Shown piece by piece: positions 38,977 through 48,467 of a stretch of DNA of 57,844 bases; positions within the stretch are counted from its first letter, which is position 1; each line of letters begins with the position of its first letter. The notes below the pieces were generated by a model. The model worked only from the letters and a program-made list of their open reading frames with translations, searched no databases and was not told the origin of the DNA. Source of the DNA: Oscillospiraceae bacterium. GTDB taxonomy: Bacteria > Bacillota > Clostridia > Oscillospirales > Oscillospiraceae. Location of the stretch: assembly GCA_017439425.1 (NCBI GenBank), contig JAFSJE010000068.1, positions 1 to 57,844 of the forward strand. Reading direction: 5' to 3'. The position numbers and the translations under genes are program-made.

Positions 38977-40095
38977 TTATTCACCTATCAGTGAAAGCCC
39001 GTGGCTCTGTACGTCGCCGTTCACAGCGGCGGAAATCCAGTCCGCAACGCTGACGCCGTCCTCCAGCTTATCAAAAGCATTGCTGGAGATAATGGTGTGC
39101 TGTGTATTGCCGGTTTGGGGGTCTGCCGCGCAGCTCCAGATATAGATGCCTACACCCGGAATATTCTTCTGCAAGCCCTTCACCATATCCGAAAGGTCAC
39201 GCTCGAACTCATCTCCAAGTGCCTTGGTTTTGTCCATCTTTCCGGTGTTGATGTACGACTGATACTGCATCAGCGTATCATCCCGGTATGAGCAGTCGAA
39301 CAGTATCTTTACGCCGTCTCCGCGCTTATTATACAGCGCTGTCAGACTGTCGAGCACAAGGTTGTCTGTTGTCAGCCTGTCGGAAATAGCTTTCGGAGAT
39401 TTCCAGAGGTTTACCGCTGTCTCGTGCCATCCGTCATAGAGGAGAAGCGAGCTGTCCACGCAGACCGTGACGTTTTTTGCGCTCGGGAAGCGGTCGATAA
39501 CGTCGTCAGCCAGCAGCGAGGTACCGAAGCCTCCCGCGGAGAAGCCCGTTACAAGCAGAGTATCCGGCTCGCCCACATAGGGCTTGATTTGCTCCACGAA
39601 AGCTGCGTAATTGCTGTAGCCGGTGTGATAAACCGTCTTGTTTCCTTCATAGACTCCGGTGCCGGAGTGAAAATCGCCGGTGGCGTAGGGTATCACGATG
39701 AAGCTCCAGTCCTTGAAGGGATTGTTCTCCGCGCTGCTGCCGATTCCGCCCTCCGCCACGAAGTCCTGCGCCGTCATATTCGTGGCATAGAACTGATTCC
39801 CGCCCTCCGAGGTTTCCGGCGTGATGCTGACGCCGCCGCCGAAGAAGTAGACAACGACCTTGTTCTCGGCGCCCTTTTTGAAAATTCCGTGCCACTCGCT
39901 GCCGTCCGAGGATTGGGTACCGTCTACTGCCACCTCATACCATTTGCCGATCTCCGGCTCGCCCGTCAGCTTCGGGTGCCGCTTCAGAAAGGTATTCGCC
40001 AGAAGCGCGTAAACAAGCGCTCCCGCCGCCACAGCAACAGCCAGCAGCACAATCAGTATAATTCTTACAATATGATGTTTTTTTGCCTTTTCCAT
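38977..40095 (-). CDS. Membrane-anchored pectinacetylesterase-like hydrolase
   Basis: 372 residues from ATG 40095 (GAGGGTGATATTG upstream). N-terminal membrane helix (about 9-33), then a pectinacetylesterase-type alpha/beta hydrolase domain: KVVVYFFGGGVSI (oxyanion loop), IVIPYATGDFHSGTG, LVTGFSAGGFGTSLL with nucleophile Ser186, and candidate acid/base residues in FDCSYRDDTLMQYQ and TGNTQHTIISS. It is a clear paralogue of the soluble protein encoded at 44889-46016 in the same operon (shared ATGDFH, GFSAG, KxPKxISDRL). The pair differs in location: this one faces outside. Function inferred as O-deacetylation. Confidence 0.85.
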   Translation of the reverse strand: MEKAKKHHIVRIILIVLLAVAVAAGALVYALLANTFLKRHPKLTGEPEIGKWYEVAVDGTQSSDGSEWHGIFKKGAENKVVVYFFGGGVSITPETSEGGNQFYATNMTAQDFVAEGGIGSSAENNPFKDWSFIVIPYATGDFHSGTGVYEGNKTVYHTGYSNYAAFVEQIKPYVGEPDTLLVTGFSAGGFGTSLLADDVIDRFPSAKNVTVCVDSSLLLYDGWHETAVNLWKSPKAISDRLTTDNLVLDSLTALYNKRGDGVKILFDCSYRDDTLMQYQSYINTGKMDKTKALGDEFERDLSDMVKGLQKNIPGVGIYIWSCAADPQTGNTQHTIISSNAFDKLEDGVSVADWISAAVNGDVQSHGLSLIGE

Positions 40096-40111
40096 CAATA
40101 TCACCCTCAGA

Positions 40112-42409
40112 TCATAATTCAAAAGTGTATTCCCCGCCCGTGAGAATTCTTTTCTCTCCGTTTGGCAGACTCAGGCGGGCAGTCGTCCCTTGCGGCACGG
40201 TGCAGGTGTAGATTACACCGCTGTCCGTTTTCTCCCAACGGGATTTTATGCCTCGATAGCTGCCCTCCGCCCAGCTTAGACTGCCGCCGATGATCGGGCG
40301 CAGCTCAAATTCCTTGAAGCCCACCGTCGGGCGTATACCCGCGACGTACTCAAACAGGAACTGGCAGACCGCGCCGAAGGAGTAGTGATTGAAGCTGTCG
40401 CGGAACACGTCCATGCCGTTCCAGTTTTCAAGCATCGTCGTGGCGCCGAGGGCGATCGGGTGCAGCCAGCCGGGAGCTTCCGTTTGCTCTAAAATGCGGA
40501 ACGCTTCGTTTGCCAAGCCGTTGTCACAGAGGGTTGGAAGCAGATAAACCGTGGAGAGAAAGCCGGTGTTAAGGCGGTAATCTGCCGCCTCCAGCTCGCG
40601 TTTGAGCTGAGCAATCACCAGCGGCTTCTTCTCCTCGCTGACCATATCCAGCGCCAGGGCGCGGATATACGCCGCCTGATGTCCCTTTTGAATTTCACCG
40701 TCGCCGCCTATGAGGTATTTATCGTAGGCGGCTTTTATTTTGGCAGAAAGCGCCGCATAATGCTCTGCGTCCTCGGTTTTGCCGAGGATTTTCGCCATTT
40801 CAGCTAAGTTGTCGCAGCTTCGCTTGGTGTAGGCGGTCGCCACCTCCGGCTTGCCGTATTTCGCCATGTGTGCCACAAAGTCCGCCGCCGTGCCGCCCTT
40901 CGCAAAAAGCTCGATGACCTCCGGCGCCGGAGGCAGAGGCTCGTTCCACTCGCCGTAGTGGAAGCGGGTGTCGTAGATATAGTCCCCGTCGCCGTTTTTG
41001 TACCACGGCTTATCGGCGTACAGGGGATTTTGCTCCTTCATGCAGCGAAGCGAAAACTCGACCCACTTTTTCGCCGTGTCGTAGTGCTCTTTTATGAACT
41101 CCACATCTCCGTACATCAGATACATCTGATACGGGATCCACACGGCGGAATCTCCCCAGCCCACGCTGTCCTCGCCGATGTTGCCCTCGCCGGAAGGTCC
41201 TGCCAATGCCATAGCGGGATTGACCGCCTGCACGGCTTTGAGCTCCTCCGGATTGTGGACGCTCGATGTGGACGGAAAGGTGATGCCGACCTTGCCGGAG
41301 GCGTACTGCTCGATGGTCTGATCGACGAGCCATTTTTTAAAAAACTGCTGTACGTCCATGAAATACGCCGCAGTTCGGCAGTAGATCATGGCGTCGCCCG
41401 TCCAGGCGTTGCGCTCGCGGGTGGGGCAGTCCACCGGCACGTCCAGAAAATTGCCCTTCTGGCTCCAGCGGGCATTTTCCACCAGCTTGTTGATAAGAGG
41501 GTTGGAGCATTTGAAATCTCCGACCTCCTCCATATCCGAATAAACCGCAATCGCCTCGAAGTCCGCGTCCTCGATGCCCTCCACAAGCGCGTAACGGAAG
41601 CCGAACACGGCAAAGTGCGGGGTGTACTCCTCGACATCCGCGCCCTTGCAGATGTAGGTGATCTCCTGAAATTCCGTCCGCCCGCCGTCACAGTTGGCGG
41701 TGGAGAACTTGCCGTCCTTGTCCAATCCTTCGCCGTACTTCAGATGCACGGTCTGCCCGCGTGTGGTGCCCCGAAGGGTCATGTGGACATAGCCCGCAAT
41801 ATTCTGCCCGAAGTCGATGACGAGATTACCCGCACTGTCATGAAAAGGCTTTCCGAAAAATCGCTCCTTTTCTCTGACCGGAACGCTCTCGTTTTCGATG
41901 AGCTTCCCCCCGGTGTGCTCGGTGCAGAGGGCGGCTTTTTGCCAGTCTGACGGCGCAATTCGGGCGTCGTAGACCTCGCCCTTCTGCAGATCTGTACGCC
42001 GAACAGCTCCCGTGGTGACCTCGAAGCTCTCGTCGGTGGCAATCGCTTCCTCGCTGCCGTCGGCGTAAAGAAGCCGCAGCTCGCTCCAGAGCGCCAGCGT
42101 ATAGCCGAAGTTGTTGTTCCAGCGCCACCAGCCGTCACCGACTGTGACACGCAGTTCGTTGTCGCCCTCTTGCAAGAGTGCGGTAACGTCATATTCCTGC
42201 ACCTGGATGCGGAAATAGTAGCTCGTCAGCCCCGGCAGAAAGCGGTTTTCCGTCACGCTCACGCCGTTAATTTCCGCCTCATAGATCCCGTGGGCGGAGA
42301 GGCGCAGAGCTGCGCTAACGAGTCCCTTTTTCACCTTAAAGCCGCGCCGGAATACCGGCACGAGCCGCGTTTCCCGATTATCCTCCGGGTGAGAGATCCA
42401 TTTTGCCAC
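40112..42409 (-). CDS. GH78 alpha-L-rhamnosidase
   Basis: 765 residues from GTG 42409 with AAAGGAGGCGG upstream; no signal peptide, so cytoplasmic. Bac_rhamnosid N-terminal domain (about 10-140; LSAHGIYEAEINGVSV, GDGWWRW), a concanavalin-like domain (about 160-290; LVIDFGQNIAGYVHM), the (alpha/alpha)6 barrel (about 300-660) with DCPTRERNAWTGDA around D327, the region of the catalytic acids, and SFNHYSFGAVCQFLFEYVAG, then a C-terminal sandwich (about 680-765). Inverting enzyme that removes terminal alpha-L-rhamnose from glycosides or oligosaccharides. Its presence is the main clue that the substrate of the locus carries rhamnose. Confidence 0.93.
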   Translation of the reverse strand: MAKWISHPEDNRETRLVPVFRRGFKVKKGLVSAALRLSAHGIYEAEINGVSVTENRFLPGLTSYYFRIQVQEYDVTALLQEGDNELRVTVGDGWWRWNNNFGYTLALWSELRLLYADGSEEAIATDESFEVTTGAVRRTDLQKGEVYDARIAPSDWQKAALCTEHTGGKLIENESVPVREKERFFGKPFHDSAGNLVIDFGQNIAGYVHMTLRGTTRGQTVHLKYGEGLDKDGKFSTANCDGGRTEFQEITYICKGADVEEYTPHFAVFGFRYALVEGIEDADFEAIAVYSDMEEVGDFKCSNPLINKLVENARWSQKGNFLDVPVDCPTRERNAWTGDAMIYCRTAAYFMDVQQFFKKWLVDQTIEQYASGKVGITFPSTSSVHNPEELKAVQAVNPAMALAGPSGEGNIGEDSVGWGDSAVWIPYQMYLMYGDVEFIKEHYDTAKKWVEFSLRCMKEQNPLYADKPWYKNGDGDYIYDTRFHYGEWNEPLPPAPEVIELFAKGGTAADFVAHMAKYGKPEVATAYTKRSCDNLAEMAKILGKTEDAEHYAALSAKIKAAYDKYLIGGDGEIQKGHQAAYIRALALDMVSEEKKPLVIAQLKRELEAADYRLNTGFLSTVYLLPTLCDNGLANEAFRILEQTEAPGWLHPIALGATTMLENWNGMDVFRDSFNHYSFGAVCQFLFEYVAGIRPTVGFKEFELRPIIGGSLSWAEGSYRGIKSRWEKTDSGVIYTCTVPQGTTARLSLPNGEKRILTGGEYTFEL

Positions 42410-42433
42410 GTTCTCCGCCTCCTTTTCTGTATT

Positions 42434-44875
42434 TTACGACAGCCTCTTTGCCATTGCAAGCATTCTTCCGGCGCAGGTTTCAAGCTCTGCCCGGGTTATA
42501 ACTCCGTCGGCAAGCCCGCTCAGAATGCCGTTTACATCGTCGGTACTGCCCGCCATGATGAGGTCGTTGCCGCTTTTTATGCACAGAGCGGCGCTTGACG
42601 CTCCCAGCTCGCCCAGATTGAAGCTGTCACCCGTGGTGCCCCAGTCGGTCATGACAAAGCCCTCAAAGCCCCACTCGCCGCGAAGGACGGTGGTAAGCGT
42701 GTCATAGCGGTTGGCGGTGTGAGTGCCGTTAAGGAGGTTATAGGATGTCATAAGAGCCTTGGGGGCGGATTCCTTGACGCAGATCTCGAAGCCCTTCATA
42801 TAGATTTCCCGCAGGGCTCTCTGCGAAACGATGCTGTCGGAGCCGAAACGGTTGGTCTCCTGGTTATTGCAGAGGTAGTGCTTAATGGTGACGGCGCATT
42901 TATGGTGCTTCTGCACGCCTCGCACGACTGCCGCCGCGGTTTTTCCGGAGATCAGAGGATCCTCGGAATAGTATTCAAAATTTCTGCCGCACAGGGGGCT
43001 TCGGTGGATATTCAGCGCCGGAGCAAGCCAGACGTTGACGCCGAAGCGCTCCATTTCCTCGCCAACGATGTCGCCGCACTTCTCCGCAGCAGCCGGGTTC
43101 CACGCCTGAGCCAGCGCGGTGCCGATGGGGATAGCGGAAGCGTAGTGGCAGCACACCTCATGGGTGTCCGCAAGTCGGGCATTCTCCGCAAGCTTGGCTT
43201 TAATAAGCTGCTGTATCTGCTCGCTGAACAGGTTCATCATCGCGCCAAAGGCTCCGGCATCCACGCTCTCGGCGCCGGCCTCTGTTTCCACGTATCTGGT
43301 GGCAAGCCGCAGACCTGCGGGTCCGTCGGCGGTGACGAGCCTTCCGAAGCCCTTTTCATAGATAACGTCAGCTGTCTCGCCCGCGCCTCCCGCAACGGTG
43401 GAGGCTGAATTTCCGATAATGGCCGCCATGCCGCCCGCCTCACTGTGCTTGCCCACGCAGGAGAGAGCCAGCTCCCTGTCAGAAAAGCCGGACATATCCG
43501 GGATGGCGAGCTTCTCGCCGGGAATCCTCCCGCTGTCAAAATGACCCTTTCCGGCGTAATCGGAGGCGCTTACGCTGATTATGTGCAGGTTTTCCGGTAT
43601 GCTTCTGCGCGCCTCCGGCACCCAGTCCTCAAAGTCCGCCTCGCCGCCGGAATGACTGAGCTTCGAAGTCGCGGCGTCGCCGTCAAGCGCGACCGCGCCG
43701 ATGGCTTTATCGCCGATATAGATGACATACTCGCCCTTTTCGAGAAGCCAGCAGTCGTTCTCTGCGTCCCAGCTTGCCATATTTTCGACAGGCAGCGACA
43801 GCGTGACCGTCTCGCTCTCGCCGGGCTTGAGTTCACGGGTTTTTATGTAAGCACCCAGCTCACGGAGGGGTTTTTTCAGCTTGCCGTCCGGGGCGGAGTA
43901 ATAGAGCTGCACGCTCTCTTTTCCGGCATAGCTGCCCGTATTCTTCACCGCCGCCTTTACGAAAACCGCGCCGTTCTCTACAGAAAAGCTCTCGCACTCT
44001 GTACTGAACTCGCTGAAGCTCAGACCGAAGCCGAAGGGAAACAGCGGTCTGACTCCCGCAGCGTCAAAATAGCGGTAGCCGACGTAGACTCCCTCGCGGT
44101 ATCGGGTGTGATCGCGCTCGGCAAAATCGCCGATGGTGGGATAGTCCTCGGCTCTTGCCCAGGTGGCGGTGAGCCTGCCGGAGGGGTTAGCCCTGCCCAA
44201 CACTACGTCCGCGAAGGCGTCGCCGGTGACAGAGCCGAGCTGGCTGAGAAGCAGCACGTTTTCCACCTTGTCCAGCACCGGGCTTATATCCACCGGCCCG
44301 CCCACGTTAAGAACGAGCATAAATTTGCCGTATTTTTCAGCGCAAAGGAGAATATCCCTCTTTTCGTCCTCCGTGAGAAGCATATCGCCCTCGTTTCCGG
44401 GGCGGTCGCTGCCCTCGCCGGAGTTGCGGCCAAGCACGTAGATGCAGACCTCGCCCTCGCCGTCAATGGGCAGCTCATAACGCGGCTCCTCAGGTTCCTT
44501 TCCCATGCCGAGAAGGAACGCAGGCTTGCCCTTGGCCTTTGCCTCGGCCATTAAATCCTCATAAAATTTGCGCTTCGCCTCGCGCTTTGCCTTGGCATAG
44601 CCGTCCATCCACGCCTTTGTGGTAAGTGTGAATCCGGCATTTTCAAGCCCTTCCTCTGCGGTCACATAATGGCGCACGTTAACGTCGCCGCTGCCGGTGC
44701 CGCCCTTGACGGTTTCGCGCGCGCCGGAGCCGTAAAGAGCGATTTTGCAGGGGGCGGTGAGCGGAAAATCTCCGTTCTTCTTAAGGAGCACCATGCACTC
44801 CGGCGCAAGAGCGCGGAGGGCGGCGAGATGCTCTTTTTCATAATCCTGTATTTCAGATGTGGTCACTTTTATCAT
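42434..44875 (-). CDS. GH3 beta-glycosidase with permuted domain order
   Basis: 813 residues, start with AAGGAGGACTGG upstream; no signal, so cytoplasmic. The C-terminal sandwich domain comes first (about 20-240; VCIYVLGRNSGEGSDRPGNE holds the acid/base loop), then a fibronectin-like domain (about 300-395), then the TIM barrel (about 470-790; TIKHYLCNNQETNR, nucleophile D744 in GFVMTDWG). Same swapped order as the membrane GH3 at 33616-36609, but without membrane segments and with the usual TDW motif. Likely a beta-glucosidase acting on imported oligosaccharide after rhamnose or acyl groups are removed. Confidence 0.92.
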   Translation of the reverse strand: MIKVTTSEIQDYEKEHLAALRALAPECMVLLKKNGDFPLTAPCKIALYGSGARETVKGGTGSGDVNVRHYVTAEEGLENAGFTLTTKAWMDGYAKAKREAKRKFYEDLMAEAKAKGKPAFLLGMGKEPEEPRYELPIDGEGEVCIYVLGRNSGEGSDRPGNEGDMLLTEDEKRDILLCAEKYGKFMLVLNVGGPVDISPVLDKVENVLLLSQLGSVTGDAFADVVLGRANPSGRLTATWARAEDYPTIGDFAERDHTRYREGVYVGYRYFDAAGVRPLFPFGFGLSFSEFSTECESFSVENGAVFVKAAVKNTGSYAGKESVQLYYSAPDGKLKKPLRELGAYIKTRELKPGESETVTLSLPVENMASWDAENDCWLLEKGEYVIYIGDKAIGAVALDGDAATSKLSHSGGEADFEDWVPEARRSIPENLHIISVSASDYAGKGHFDSGRIPGEKLAIPDMSGFSDRELALSCVGKHSEAGGMAAIIGNSASTVAGGAGETADVIYEKGFGRLVTADGPAGLRLATRYVETEAGAESVDAGAFGAMMNLFSEQIQQLIKAKLAENARLADTHEVCCHYASAIPIGTALAQAWNPAAAEKCGDIVGEEMERFGVNVWLAPALNIHRSPLCGRNFEYYSEDPLISGKTAAAVVRGVQKHHKCAVTIKHYLCNNQETNRFGSDSIVSQRALREIYMKGFEICVKESAPKALMTSYNLLNGTHTANRYDTLTTVLRGEWGFEGFVMTDWGTTGDSFNLGELGASSAALCIKSGNDLIMAGSTDDVNGILSGLADGVITRAELETCAGRMLAMAKRLS

Positions 44876-44888
44876 TTTCCAGTCCTCC

Positions 44889-46016
44889 TTAAAGGTTCCC
44901 TAACCCCAATTTCAGCGGCTTTCCGTTTACGCCGCTTACCATCCAGTCAACGCATTTCACGCCGTCCGCCTTTGTGGTGAAGGCCGCGCCGGAGCCGCAG
45001 ATGCAGTGTACGGTCAGATTGGCGTCGCCGCTCGATTTGTCCGGGGTGTCAAAGATAAAAACGGCGAGATTTGGTATTCTTTCGGACAGAGTCTCCGTAA
45101 GCTCCTTCAGATCACGCTGGAATATATCGCCCGTGCGGGCGGTGGGCTTCCAGTTCCCGTTCTCCTGTAAATAGCCCACAAATTGCGTCAGCGCCGCGTC
45201 GCGCTTGGAGCAGCAGTACATGATCTTTACCTCCGGACGCTTTTCGTGGAGGGCAAGAAGGCTGTCCGTGACTATTTCGTCGCCGGTCAGCCTGTCGGAG
45301 ATCTCCTTCGGCGCTTTCCAGACGTTCTCCGCCACGCTCCTCCACTCCCGGCGCATGATGGCGCTGTCCACGATGGCGGTCACGTCGCCGCAATCCGGGA
45401 ACTCACCGCAAACATCGTCGGTAAGGAGGCTCGTTGCAAAGGCTCCTGCGGAAAAGCCGGTCACGATGAGCTTTTCGGGATTAGGAACAAGCTCTTTTAT
45501 TTTGGAGAGCAGAGCGCGGTAGTTCTTATAGCCGTGGTGGTGCAGTATGGCGGGTTTTCCGTTTAAGTCGGTGTAGGGAAAATCGTTCGTGCCGCAGTGG
45601 AAGTCGCCGGTGGCGTAGGGCACGAAGAGTATGCTCCAGTCCCGGAAGGGATTTTGCCTGCTCCTGCCGTAGGTGCCGAGCTTCATGACGATGTCTGCGA
45701 AGAAGACCTCCTGGGAGTAGAAGGTCTGCCCGGAATTGCCCACGGTATTCGGTCTTGCCGCGGTGTACTCGTCAAAGGACACGCCGCCGCCGGAAAAGGC
45801 TATCATCAGCTTGTTTTCCTTTCCGAGGCGCAGGCAGCCGTGGTAGGGTTCCCCGTTGGCGCAGACGGCGCCCTCCGGGTGGTACTCGTAGTTTTTCCCG
45901 ACTGCCGGCTTCTCCGGCAGCTCCGGGAAGCGGGTCAGATTTATGTAAGTATAGAGTGCTTTATTAATAAGCGGCCAGCCCTTCATATCGGGTTTTCTTT
46001 CCTTTACTTTAGCCAT
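44889..46016 (-). CDS. Cytosolic pectinacetylesterase-like hydrolase
   Basis: 375 residues from ATG 46016, overlapping the 3' end of the GH2 gene (GAGGAGGG upstream). No signal or membrane helix. Alpha/beta hydrolase of pectinacetylesterase type: KLMIAFSGGGVSFDEY, LFVPYATGDFHCGTND, IVTGFSAGAFATSLL with Ser189, CCSKRDAALTQF and NLTVHCICGSG. Close paralogue of the anchored protein at 38977-40095. An intracellular copy suggests that some acylated substrate is imported intact. The precise ester bond is unknown. Confidence 0.85.
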   Translation of the reverse strand: MAKVKERKPDMKGWPLINKALYTYINLTRFPELPEKPAVGKNYEYHPEGAVCANGEPYHGCLRLGKENKLMIAFSGGGVSFDEYTAARPNTVGNSGQTFYSQEVFFADIVMKLGTYGRSRQNPFRDWSILFVPYATGDFHCGTNDFPYTDLNGKPAILHHHGYKNYRALLSKIKELVPNPEKLIVTGFSAGAFATSLLTDDVCGEFPDCGDVTAIVDSAIMRREWRSVAENVWKAPKEISDRLTGDEIVTDSLLALHEKRPEVKIMYCCSKRDAALTQFVGYLQENGNWKPTARTGDIFQRDLKELTETLSERIPNLAVFIFDTPDKSSGDANLTVHCICGSGAAFTTKADGVKCVDWMVSGVNGKPLKLGLGNL

Positions 46017-48280
46017 GCTTTTCCCTCCTCGCGGCTTATTAGCAGCGCCCTGCCGTGCCACGTTTTGATTGTTCTGTCAAAAAAGTTTTCCTCGCTTACG
46101 GGATCGGCGGTGCCGAAGCCCAGTATATCCCCCTCTGCGGTTATTTCCATATCCGCGTCCGGGTTCAGTTTGCCGTTTTCGTCAACGACGGAAATCTCTG
46201 TTATGCCGTTTTCGGTTTTAGTCTCTATGCGGACGTTATAAGAGGCGGTTTTAAGCTCGTCACGGCCGGTTTCCACGCCATCCGTATAGCTCACCGCGCT
46301 CAGAATGCCGGGCTTGAACACGGTGTGAAACACCGCCTTGCACTTTTCGGGACGAATTTTTCCGGCGCTCTCGCCATTCACAAAGAGCTCCACCTCGTCA
46401 GCGCCGGAATACACCTCCACGGCGATGGGTTTTCCCTCAAAGCCCCGGTGATTCCAGCTCCGCTCCGCGTCGGACCAGCCCCATTTGGTGGGGGACTGCT
46501 TTTCGCCGAAGTGGGCCGGATCCTGCACCGCGATATACGGTGCGGTCCGCAGCCCCCAGACAATTTCCCGCCAGTAAGAAATGGGGCGTCGGTCGCCGAT
46601 AATGTCAAAGTCCCCGCAGAAGGCGGTTTTCCAAGGATAGGCGCCGTACAGATCGTAGTCGGACGCCTCGCCGTAGCGGCACTGTCCCACACCGGCCTCG
46701 CCTATGTAATCCCACGCCGTCCACGAGAAATCGCCGATAAGCTGCGGGATCGCACCGCACTTTCTCCAGTTGTCATAAAGGGATGCGGGGAAGGTCTCGC
46801 TGCCCAGAAGGATGCGCTGCGGGTAGGTCTTTGCGTCGGTCAGGTACCGGAAATCTCCGTAATTATACCCGGCTATGTCAAGATAGCTGAACGCCTCGTC
46901 CAGCGGCTTTTCAATCTCCGGCAGGGTCAGGAGCTTCATCAGCTCTTCTGTATTGCCGTTCATAATGGAGTTGATGTCAAGCCCGCTTCCGGCTGCTATG
47001 CTCATCAGCTTATCGCCGACTGACAGCATTATATTGACGCCGTTCGTTATATATCTCGTTTTATCGAGAGCGCGTATTTTATCGGCGATTTTTCTGCCGT
47101 GCTGTGCCTCGAATTTATTGGATAGCTCAAAAATCTCGTTTCCGATGGAGTACATGATGACAGACGGGTGATTATAGCTCGTGTTCACCATGCTCTCGGC
47201 GTCCTTTTCCCAATTATCCGCAAAAAACGCGGAATAGTCAAGCTCCACCTTCGGGGTCGTCCAGGCGTCGCAGAGCTCGTTCATTACAAGCATTCCCACC
47301 TCGTCGCAGACCTCCAGAAGCATGGGACTTGCCGGGAAATGCGCTGTTCTGACCGCGTTATAACCGGCGTCCTTGAGCTTTCTAATCTTTCTTTCGGTCA
47401 GAGCACGGGTTTCGACGGCTCCGGCAATGCCGCTGTCGTGGTGGATGCAGCCGCCCCGCAGCTTGACGGGTCTGCCGTTCAGACGCAGTCCGCGCCTCGT
47501 GTCGAGAGACATAGTGCGGATGCCGAAGCGGGTCTCGGCGCTGTCAATGCCGACTATTTCGGTCTCGCAGGTGTACAGTGTCGGCTCCTCCGGGCTCCAC
47601 AAACCGGGCTTCTCAAGCTCCACGCGGAGGGTGACTTTTTTCGTCTCGTTCGGCAGGAGCGTGACCGGAGCCGAGACCTCCGCCCCGCCGATTTTGTGGT
47701 GCAGGACGACGTCCTTTACCGCGTTTTCCCGGTTTACAATAATAGTTTCCACCGAGAGGACGGCTATCTCGCTGTCCGCTTCGAGAGTCGTTATCTTCAC
47801 GCCCTCCGGCGCAATATGCACGCTGTCGCCGCGCAGGATATATACGTTCCGGTAAATGCCCGTACCGGTGTACCAGCGGGATGAGGGCGAGCCGTTTCTG
47901 ACGAGCACCTTTATCGTATTGTCCCCTTCTGTCAGATATGGAGATATGTCCGCCGTGAAGGGAGTGTATCCGTTAATATGTCTTGCGGCGAGAGCGCCGT
48001 TTACGTAGACGGCGGCGTTCATATATACGCCCTCGAAGCAAATGCAGGTCGCGGTTTTCGCGCCGTCCCAGCGGAAGGTCTTCAAGTAATGGACGGTCTT
48101 GTAGGGATAGTAGCCGGTGGCGTTTCCTGTGGGGCTGCCCGGGTCGCGCTTTTCCAGTACCATGGCGTCGTGGGGAAGCGTGACCGCGGCCGGCCCAGCC
48201 TTGCCCCTCACAGTATCCTCCAGCGCCGTCCCGGAGGAATTATAAAAAAGCCAGCCTTCGTTAAACAGTTCTTTTTCCAT
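46004..48280 (-). CDS. GH2 glycoside hydrolase (beta-galactosidase-like)
   Basis: 758 residues from ATG 48280 (GGGAGAGGTG upstream), first gene of the second operon; no signal peptide. Sugar-binding jelly roll (about 1-150; WYTGTGIYRNVYI), Ig-like domain (about 160-265), TIM barrel (about 270-560) with acid/base E382 (SIGNEIFE) and nucleophile E495 (LGSETFPAS), then a DUF4982-like domain and C-terminal sandwich (about 600-758; VYSGADEVELFVNG). The Asn-x-Lys motif of beta-glucuronidases is not evident, so a beta-galactosidase or related activity is more likely. It would trim a beta-linked sugar from the imported substrate. Confidence 0.92.
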   Translation of the reverse strand: MEKELFNEGWLFYNSSGTALEDTVRGKAGPAAVTLPHDAMVLEKRDPGSPTGNATGYYPYKTVHYLKTFRWDGAKTATCICFEGVYMNAAVYVNGALAARHINGYTPFTADISPYLTEGDNTIKVLVRNGSPSSRWYTGTGIYRNVYILRGDSVHIAPEGVKITTLEADSEIAVLSVETIIVNRENAVKDVVLHHKIGGAEVSAPVTLLPNETKKVTLRVELEKPGLWSPEEPTLYTCETEIVGIDSAETRFGIRTMSLDTRRGLRLNGRPVKLRGGCIHHDSGIAGAVETRALTERKIRKLKDAGYNAVRTAHFPASPMLLEVCDEVGMLVMNELCDAWTTPKVELDYSAFFADNWEKDAESMVNTSYNHPSVIMYSIGNEIFELSNKFEAQHGRKIADKIRALDKTRYITNGVNIMLSVGDKLMSIAAGSGLDINSIMNGNTEELMKLLTLPEIEKPLDEAFSYLDIAGYNYGDFRYLTDAKTYPQRILLGSETFPASLYDNWRKCGAIPQLIGDFSWTAWDYIGEAGVGQCRYGEASDYDLYGAYPWKTAFCGDFDIIGDRRPISYWREIVWGLRTAPYIAVQDPAHFGEKQSPTKWGWSDAERSWNHRGFEGKPIAVEVYSGADEVELFVNGESAGKIRPEKCKAVFHTVFKPGILSAVSYTDGVETGRDELKTASYNVRIETKTENGITEISVVDENGKLNPDADMEITAEGDILGFGTADPVSEENFFDRTIKTWHGRALLISREEGKAWLK

Positions 48281-48318
48281 ATGCACCTCTCCCCTTGTTC
48301 TCGCCACGGTCATTGTCT

Positions 48319-48347
48319 TTTATCGCTGCCATTCTACAATATGTCAA
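48319..48347 (-). promoter_or_regulatory. Promoter of the GH2-GH3-GH78 operon
   Basis: Minus strand TTGACA (48347-48342), 17 nt, GATAAA (48324-48319). The start would fall near 48312, upstream of the GH2 ATG at 48280. Confidence 0.65.
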
Positions 48348-48380
48348 ACTAAAAATGTACCCGCTTTCATTACGGCTTAA

Positions 48381-48420
48381 ATAGGTTGATTTTGACATTG
48401 TATTTCAAAATTGTGCAGTA
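48381..48420 (-). promoter_or_regulatory. Shared upstream box, copy A
   Basis: Plus-strand words ATAGGTTGATTTTGACATTG (48381-48400), CAAAA (48406-48410) and TTGTGCAGTA (48411-48420). They recur with the same order upstream of the GH94 operon (55407-55447). Position upstream of the -35 suits an activator site; AraC binding is inferred. Confidence 0.65.
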
Positions 48421-48428
48421 TAACGAAA

Positions 48429-48456
48429 AGCGGAAGCTGTTTTCACAACTCCCGCT
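48429..48456 (-). terminator. Terminator of the GH94/transporter/esterase operon
   Basis: AGCGGAAGCTGT (48429-48440), TTTC, ACAACTCCCGCT (48445-48456). On the minus strand this gives a 12-bp stem with a GAAA loop and a TTTT tail, just past the last stop. Confidence 0.75.
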
Positions 48457-48467
48457 GAAATCATTAT

